DNA from: an uncultured Treponema sp.
GTDB lineage: Bacteria; Spirochaetota; Spirochaetia; Treponematales; Treponemataceae
DNA length: 18,605 nucleotides
Assembly (NCBI GenBank): GCA_937892225.1
Contig: CALAUH010000027.1
Location: 1-18,605, forward strand
Direction: 5' to 3'
The notes under the pieces are model-generated. The model saw nothing but the letters and a program-made list of their open reading frames with translations. It ran no database searches and was not told the origin of the DNA. The position numbers were made by a program, and so were the translations under genes. The number at the start of each line of letters is the position of its first letter. Positions within the stretch are counted from its first letter, which is position 1. Shown here piece by piece: positions 15,274 through 18,605 of the stretch.

Positions 15274-15822
15274 TTATATAATCAAATCTAAAAATTTAGC
15301 TTCGGCATTAATTGCAACCATTGCATGTTTTTTAGTTGCATCAAAATAAACACTGTCACCTTCTTCAACTTTCAATTCTTTTCCATCAACTGTTAAAATC
15401 ATTTTACCCTGAATCATATAAACAAATTCATGACCAGGATGCGCATTAAAATGTGGTTCAGCATTTTCGCTAAAAGGAACTGTTACAATAAAAGGATCTG
15501 ATTTACGATTAATAAATCCACTTGCTAAAGCTTCATATTTATAATCACTTCTTCTTTCAACAGAAAGACCTTTGCCTTTTTTAGTAAGACAATATGAATG
15601 CATATGAGGTTCTTTACCAGAAATTAAAACTGATAAATCAATATCATATTTTTTAGCCATAGACTGAAGAACACCAACAGGAATATCAACATTTCCAGTT
15701 TCATATGCTTTATACTGTTCAATTGAAACACCACAAACTCCAGCAGCTTCTTCAACTGTAACGTCCATAATATCACGTAAACCAATTAATCTGTCTGCAA
15801 CGGCTTTAATTTCTTCGTTCAT
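15274..15822 (-). CDS. XRE-family HTH regulator with C-terminal cupin domain
   Basis: A 182-residue transcription regulator. Residues about 8-62 are a Cro/cI-type helix-turn-helix (VTVEEAAGVCGVSIEQYKAY then ETGNVDIP). Residues about 108-180 are a small cupin barrel with HFNAHPGHEF (H124, H128, E132), IQGKMILTVDG, EEGDSVYFDA and H166, able to bind a metal or small ligand. The architecture is that of PuuR-like regulators. The start at 15822 is fixed by GAGGAT about 6 nt upstream; a longer reading from a TTG at 15882 would cover the promoter -35 and is rejected. It is first in a two-gene operon with the acyl-CoA synthetase and probably regulates it and itself. Confidence 0.92.
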   Translation of the reverse strand: MNEEIKAVADRLIGLRDIMDVTVEEAAGVCGVSIEQYKAYETGNVDIPVGVLQSMAKKYDIDLSVLISGKEPHMHSYCLTKKGKGLSVERRSDYKYEALASGFINRKSDPFIVTVPFSENAEPHFNAHPGHEFVYMIQGKMILTVDGKELKVEEGDSVYFDATKKHAMVAINAEAKFLDLII

Positions 15823-15853
15823 ATTATCCTCACTAATATATCTAATATTGATT

Positions 15854-15882
15854 ATTTTATAATAAATATAGTTAATTTTCAA
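15854..15882 (-). promoter_or_regulatory. Promoter of the regulator / acyl-CoA synthetase operon
   Basis: On the minus strand TTGAAA (15882-15877) and TAAAAT (15859-15854) have a 17-bp spacer, matching consensus at 4 and 5 positions. Transcription from here gives a leader of about 25 nt holding the GAGGAT ribosome-binding site. The surrounding 15883-15960 is extremely AT-rich with no other feature seen. Confidence 0.6.
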
Positions 15883-15989
15883 TAAATATTTAATTATATT
15901 TAAAAAATTTACTATATTTAAAGTTTATTTTAATAAAATTAACTTTTTTTCATAAAATTTTTAATTTTTTTTATTACATTGTCCATTTA

Positions 15990-16019
15990 TTGTCTATTTA
16001 CTTTATATAATAATATTAT
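15990..16019 (+). promoter_or_regulatory. Candidate promoter of small-RNA unit 1
   Basis: TTGTCT (15990-15995) and TATTAT (16014-16019) have an 18-bp spacer; an overlapping TATAAT (16006-16011) is also present without a well-spaced -35. The same TTGTCT hexamer is used in the kinase 1 promoter. A start near 16026 would give a transcript of about 55 nt ending at the hairpin below. Confidence 0.45.
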
Positions 16020-16080
16020 AAACTCTCTCCGATGGTCCCCTTAGGAGTGGTTGTCAATTACTTCTGAGGGGCTTTTTTTT
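16020..16080 (+). ncRNA. Candidate small RNA 1 with Rho-independent terminator
   Basis: A pyrimidine-rich 5' stretch (CTCTCTCC) leads into a 12-bp stem, CCCCTTAGGAGT (16037-16048) with ACTTCTGAGGGG (16060-16071), containing two G-U pairs and an 11-nt loop. It ends in eight T (16073-16080). There is no same-strand gene upstream: the nearest, the GT-C-like gene, ends about 2.5 kb away beyond two minus-strand genes. A very short ORF begins at 16032 inside the stem but has no ribosome-binding site. The terminator is clear; that it ends a dedicated small RNA is inference. Confidence 0.5.
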
Positions 16081-16118
16081 AGAAGAGATGTAAATAATCA
16101 ATTTTTTTTATAATTTTT

Positions 16119-16171
16119 TTATAACTCCCTTTCCGTCCCTTTTGTTCTCCTCAAAAGGGACACTTTTTTTG
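16119..16171 (+). ncRNA. Candidate small RNA 2 / terminator before kinase 1
   Basis: A second unit resembles the first: TATAACTCCCTTTCC then a perfect 10-bp stem, GTCCCTTTTG (16135-16144) with CAAAAGGGAC (16152-16161), a 7-nt loop and a T-run at 16164-16170, with another T-run at 16174-16180. The 5' part aligns with unit 1 (ATAA, CTC, pyrimidines, CCG, TCCC). A TATAAT at 16109-16114 is the only promoter-like element before it and lacks a clear -35. The alternative reading is a plain insulator or read-through terminator for unit 1. Confidence 0.45.
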
Positions 16172-16197
16172 TCTTTTTTTAAAACTTCTGTTATAAT
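16169..16197 (+). promoter_or_regulatory. Promoter of sensor kinase 1 (leaderless)
   Basis: TTGTCT (16169-16174) and a perfect TATAAT (16192-16197) have a 17-bp spacer. The -35 begins inside the T-tract of the preceding hairpin. The ATG at 16204 is 6 nt after the -10 and has no Shine-Dalgarno sequence, so transcription should start at or within a base or two of the start codon. Confidence 0.7.
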
Positions 16198-16203
16198 ATT
16201 ACT

Positions 16204-17595
16204 ATGGTAAAGAATCTGTTATCAAAATGTCTTGAAAATAAAAAGTTTTTTAAAATTATTACATATTTAATGTTTTCTTTAATCATCATTTTAATAATCA
16301 CACAGTTTATACTTGGTTTTGACTATATTAATAAATACAATATTATAACTATATCTGCTTCTTATCTTGCCATGATAATTTGCGGTATTATTTTCTATAA
16401 TGTATGTATAGATAATCAGCGTGATGAAAAAAGAATTTTTTTATACATTCATTCCATCATTATTTTATACATTGAATTATTTTTTAATATTTTATCCAGA
16501 ATTTATTTACCACAAACACCAGAAATTCTTAAATACATAATTGATTCTTTAGATTTGATTTTTAATTTTCTTTTATTTTATTCATTAAAAGAATATATTT
16601 TTTACCAATGTACTAAAAAGTATAAAACAATTTTAATAAGTTTTAATCACTTTATAAACCTGCTGCTGTTTTTATCTATTCTTTTATGTTTTATAAACTG
16701 TTTTACAAATACGATTTTTTATTACGAAAACAATATTCTTATAAGAAATAAATTCTATTTCTTAGTTTTTATTATGCCTGCATTTACATCTTTTATTTTA
16801 TTAATGATAGTAAATTTTACTAATTCTTTTTCACAATTAGAGAAAAAAGGTTTTATTTATTACACATTAATAATGCTTTCTATAGCTATAATTCAGTTAA
16901 TAAACAAAAATTTCAGTTTTACGACAATTGGATTTTTTATAGCAAGTTTTATTAATTATTCACTGATTCAAATTTATGAACGAAATGAATTATCAGAAAA
17001 AAAATTAAAACTTTCGAAAGCAGAAAATGACATTTTCATGAATAAAATACAACCGCACTTTTTATTCAATTCACTGGCAAGTATAAGTGCATTATGTGAA
17101 ATAGATCCATTAAAAGCTCAGGAAGCAACAAACACTTTTGCAAAATACTTACGGATGAATATAAATTCAATCAGCATGCAGAAAAATATTCCTTTTGAAA
17201 AAGAACTTGAATATGTAAAAAATTACTGCTGGCTTGAACAATTAAGATTCGGTTCAAAACTAAACATAGAATATAATATTAATGTTTCAAACTTTGAAAT
17301 ACCACCATTATCTGTTCAACCACTTGTAGAAAATGCAATTAAACATGGAATTATGAAAAAAGAAAATGGTGGTACAGTAAATATTTCTACTTCTGAAACA
17401 AAAGAATATTATTTAATAATTATACAGGATGATGGAATTGGTTTTAATAAAAATTATAAAAAAGAAGAAAATGATTTACACATCGGATTAAAAATCACCA
17501 GAGAGAGACTACATCTTTATTGTAACGGTAAACTTGATGTTACTACTAAAGAAGGATTTGGAACTAGAATAACAATAAAGATACCTAAAGTATAA
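16204..17595 (+). CDS. LytS/YehU-type sensor histidine kinase
   Basis: A 463-residue membrane sensor kinase. About eight hydrophobic helices fill residues 17-257 and form the sensor region. A short coiled segment leads into the His_kinase domain with MNKIQPHFLFNSLASISAL, the phosphoacceptor being H285, and then a HATPase domain with PLVENAIKHG (N377), DDGIGF (409-414) and GLKITRERL followed by GFGTRI. This QPHF-type family usually signals to a LytTR or AraC-type response regulator; none is in the window, though one may lie beyond the kinase 2 break. The signal is unknown. It is probably translated from a leaderless mRNA. Kinase 2 starts 30 bp downstream with a similar layout, so the pair likely arose by duplication or works together. 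Confidence 0.93.
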   Translation: MVKNLLSKCLENKKFFKIITYLMFSLIIILIITQFILGFDYINKYNIITISASYLAMIICGIIFYNVCIDNQRDEKRIFLYIHSIIILYIELFFNILSRIYLPQTPEILKYIIDSLDLIFNFLLFYSLKEYIFYQCTKKYKTILISFNHFINLLLFLSILLCFINCFTNTIFYYENNILIRNKFYFLVFIMPAFTSFILLMIVNFTNSFSQLEKKGFIYYTLIMLSIAIIQLINKNFSFTTIGFFIASFINYSLIQIYERNELSEKKLKLSKAENDIFMNKIQPHFLFNSLASISALCEIDPLKAQEATNTFAKYLRMNINSISMQKNIPFEKELEYVKNYCWLEQLRFGSKLNIEYNINVSNFEIPPLSVQPLVENAIKHGIMKKENGGTVNISTSETKEYYLIIIQDDGIGFNKNYKKEENDLHIGLKITRERLHLYCNGKLDVTTKEGFGTRITIKIPKV

Positions 17596-17625
17596 AATAT
17601 ACTTTGTTTCTTTTTCGAGGATTTT

Positions 17626-18498
17626 ATGCGCTTTACAGATATTTTTATAAAATCAGATCTTTATCAACAATTGATTTTCGTTGTTGAAATTTTTGCAGCA
17701 ATTTCTTTAATTTTCTTAATCTTCGGTTATGTACTTGAAATTAAAACTGATAAAAAAAGAAGATATTTAATTTTATTTTCAGTATTCGAAATTATTCTTT
17801 TACTGGTAAATAGTTTTTCATTATTATTTATGAAAAATCCAGAAACATTGAATTTATTTAAAACCTTCCTGACATTAACATATATTTTTGCAGCAATAGA
17901 ATTGATTTTTTATCATATTTATTTTGTAGAAAGTACAAAAGATAAACTTAAAATTTCATCTATTACTATATTCATTTTAATTGGAATTGAAACAGTCTGC
18001 ATAATCTTATGGATAATTTCAATCTTTTCGGGACTTTTATTGCAAATAACTCCAGAAGGAAAAGTATTTTATTCCAAAAACTTTTTTTATACACAAATCA
18101 GTGCACCTTTTATTATCCTTTATGAATTAGTAATTTTATTAATCAATGTTAAAAAATTTAAAAAACGTGAATTTTTTGCATGGCTTTTATATTGTATTTT
18201 ACCATTAGCTTCAATAACACTTCACAACAAAACAACAACAAATATTTTCTTTATATCAATTTATTTTTCAATCATAATTGTATTTACTTTAATTAATGTT
18301 AATGAAGAAAAAGCATTATTAAATAAAGAAAAAGAATTATCTTTATTAAAATTTTCAAATGCAATTTCACAAAGAAATATATTTTTTAGCCAGATTCAAC
18401 CCCATTTTATTTATAACTCACTTGCAAATATAAATGCAATTATAGAAAATATTATATTTAATTGGTTCAACTTTACCATAATATACTTTATCTCCTGA
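17626..18498 (+). CDS. Second LytS-type sensor kinase, truncated in its His domain
   Basis: The reading frame is 290 codons. Residues 1-225 contain about seven hydrophobic helices, followed by a charged coiled segment (NEEKALLNKEKELSLLK) and FFSQIQPHFIYNSLANINAI with phosphoacceptor H260. Similarity to the family stops at about residue 274 (near base 18448). The remaining 16 residues are unrelated, and the rest of the His_kinase domain and the whole ATPase domain are missing. As shown it cannot be a functional kinase. The start is supported by CGAGGA about 5 nt upstream. From about 18450 onward the opposite strand reads as a different protein, so this is either a rearranged gene or an assembly join. 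Confidence 0.85.
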   Translation: MRFTDIFIKSDLYQQLIFVVEIFAAISLIFLIFGYVLEIKTDKKRRYLILFSVFEIILLLVNSFSLLFMKNPETLNLFKTFLTLTYIFAAIELIFYHIYFVESTKDKLKISSITIFILIGIETVCIILWIISIFSGLLLQITPEGKVFYSKNFFYTQISAPFIILYELVILLINVKKFKKREFFAWLLYCILPLASITLHNKTTTNIFFISIYFSIIIVFTLINVNEEKALLNKEKELSLLKFSNAISQRNIFFSQIQPHFIYNSLANINAIIENIIFNWFNFTIIYFIS

Positions 18499-18605
18499 AC
18501 TTTCCTTTGGTAAATCTGTAATTATCTTGTTTTCATCATCATAGAAGTTAACAGTATAACCAGGAATAATATTGCCATTACCATCATATACAATAAATTC
18601 TGGCA
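18418..18605 (-). CDS. Partial surface-repeat-like protein fragment, runs off right edge
   Basis: Entering from the right edge, the minus strand is open in one frame for about 61 codons and reads PEFIVYDGNGNIIPGYTVNF, then YDDENKIITDLPKESSGDKV, then YYGKVEP, up to a stop at 18420-18418. The style (VYDGNG, PGYTV, F/YY..KVEP) resembles extracellular Ig-like repeat domains of large bacterial adhesins; the exact family is not certain. The last dozen or so codons before the stop lie over kinase 2 sequence and are probably not native. The gene start and bulk are outside the window. Confidence 0.4.
   Translation of the reverse strand, partial: PEFIVYDGNGNIIPGYTVNFYDDENKIITDLPKESSGDKVYYGKVEPIKYNIFYNCIYICK

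Noticed and set aside
15823..15882. Longer HTH-cupin regulator reading from a TTG at 15882
   Set aside because: It overlaps the candidate promoter, while the ATG at 15822 has a good GAGGAT site and starts right before the HTH.
16032..16067. Eleven-codon ORF (MVPLGVVVNYF) inside the first hairpin, possible leader peptide
   Set aside because: No ribosome-binding site, no run of one amino-acid codon typical of attenuators, and the downstream kinase gene has its own promoter after a second terminator.

Overview
The window is an AT-rich, gene-dense bacterial chromosome segment. Housekeeping genes (metG, a dGTPase, an ornithine carbamoyltransferase) sit beside envelope and signalling genes. The low GC, the KFSKS-type MetRS with an appended tRNA-binding domain, the VanW and NADase-type glycan-binding envelope genes and the LytS-like kinases suggest a host-associated Treponema-like spirochaete. 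That assignment is inference; a low-GC Firmicute is not excluded. No rRNA, tRNA, transposase, integrase, phage gene or CRISPR array was found.

Layout. (1) 1-2159, minus: metG, with its last codons beyond the left edge. (2) 2160-2477: non-coding, holding a decamer-repeat element and an orphan terminator. (3) 2478-3764, plus: HD-domain dGTPase, ending 2 bp from the convergent minus-strand pair ACT-domain protein and ornithine carbamoyltransferase (3767-5048). (4) 5125-8741, minus: a compact operon transcribed FHA protein, calcineurin-like phosphoesterase, membrane Ser/Thr kinase, HAD hydrolase, which reads as a phospho-signalling module. (5) 8796-9962, minus: secreted GH3 (NagZ-like) glycosidase, divergent from (6) 10067-13545, plus: secreted NADase-type glycan-binding protein, VanW-family protein and a GT-C-like polytopic membrane protein, which looks like an envelope cassette. 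(7) 13546-15822, minus: HTH-cupin regulator followed by an acyl-CoA synthetase. (8) 15823-16203: non-coding, with two tandem hairpin/T-tract units that look like small RNAs. (9) 16204 to about 18448, plus: two tandem LytS-type sensor kinases. The second breaks off inside its phosphoacceptor domain and is joined to an antisense fragment of an unrelated, surface-repeat-like coding sequence that runs off the right edge.

The main regulatory pattern is that several first-in-operon genes (dgt, FHA, kinase 1, probably the GH3 gene) lack a Shine-Dalgarno sequence and have a -10 box only 6-9 nt before the ATG, which predicts leaderless mRNAs. Most genes further down the operons, by contrast, have clear AGGA/GGAG sites. 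For dgt, FHA and kinase 1 the promoter is fused to a terminator-like hairpin, so that the hairpin arm or its T-tract supplies the -35 region. Two of those terminators follow no recognisable same-strand gene, which points to small RNAs or insulators.
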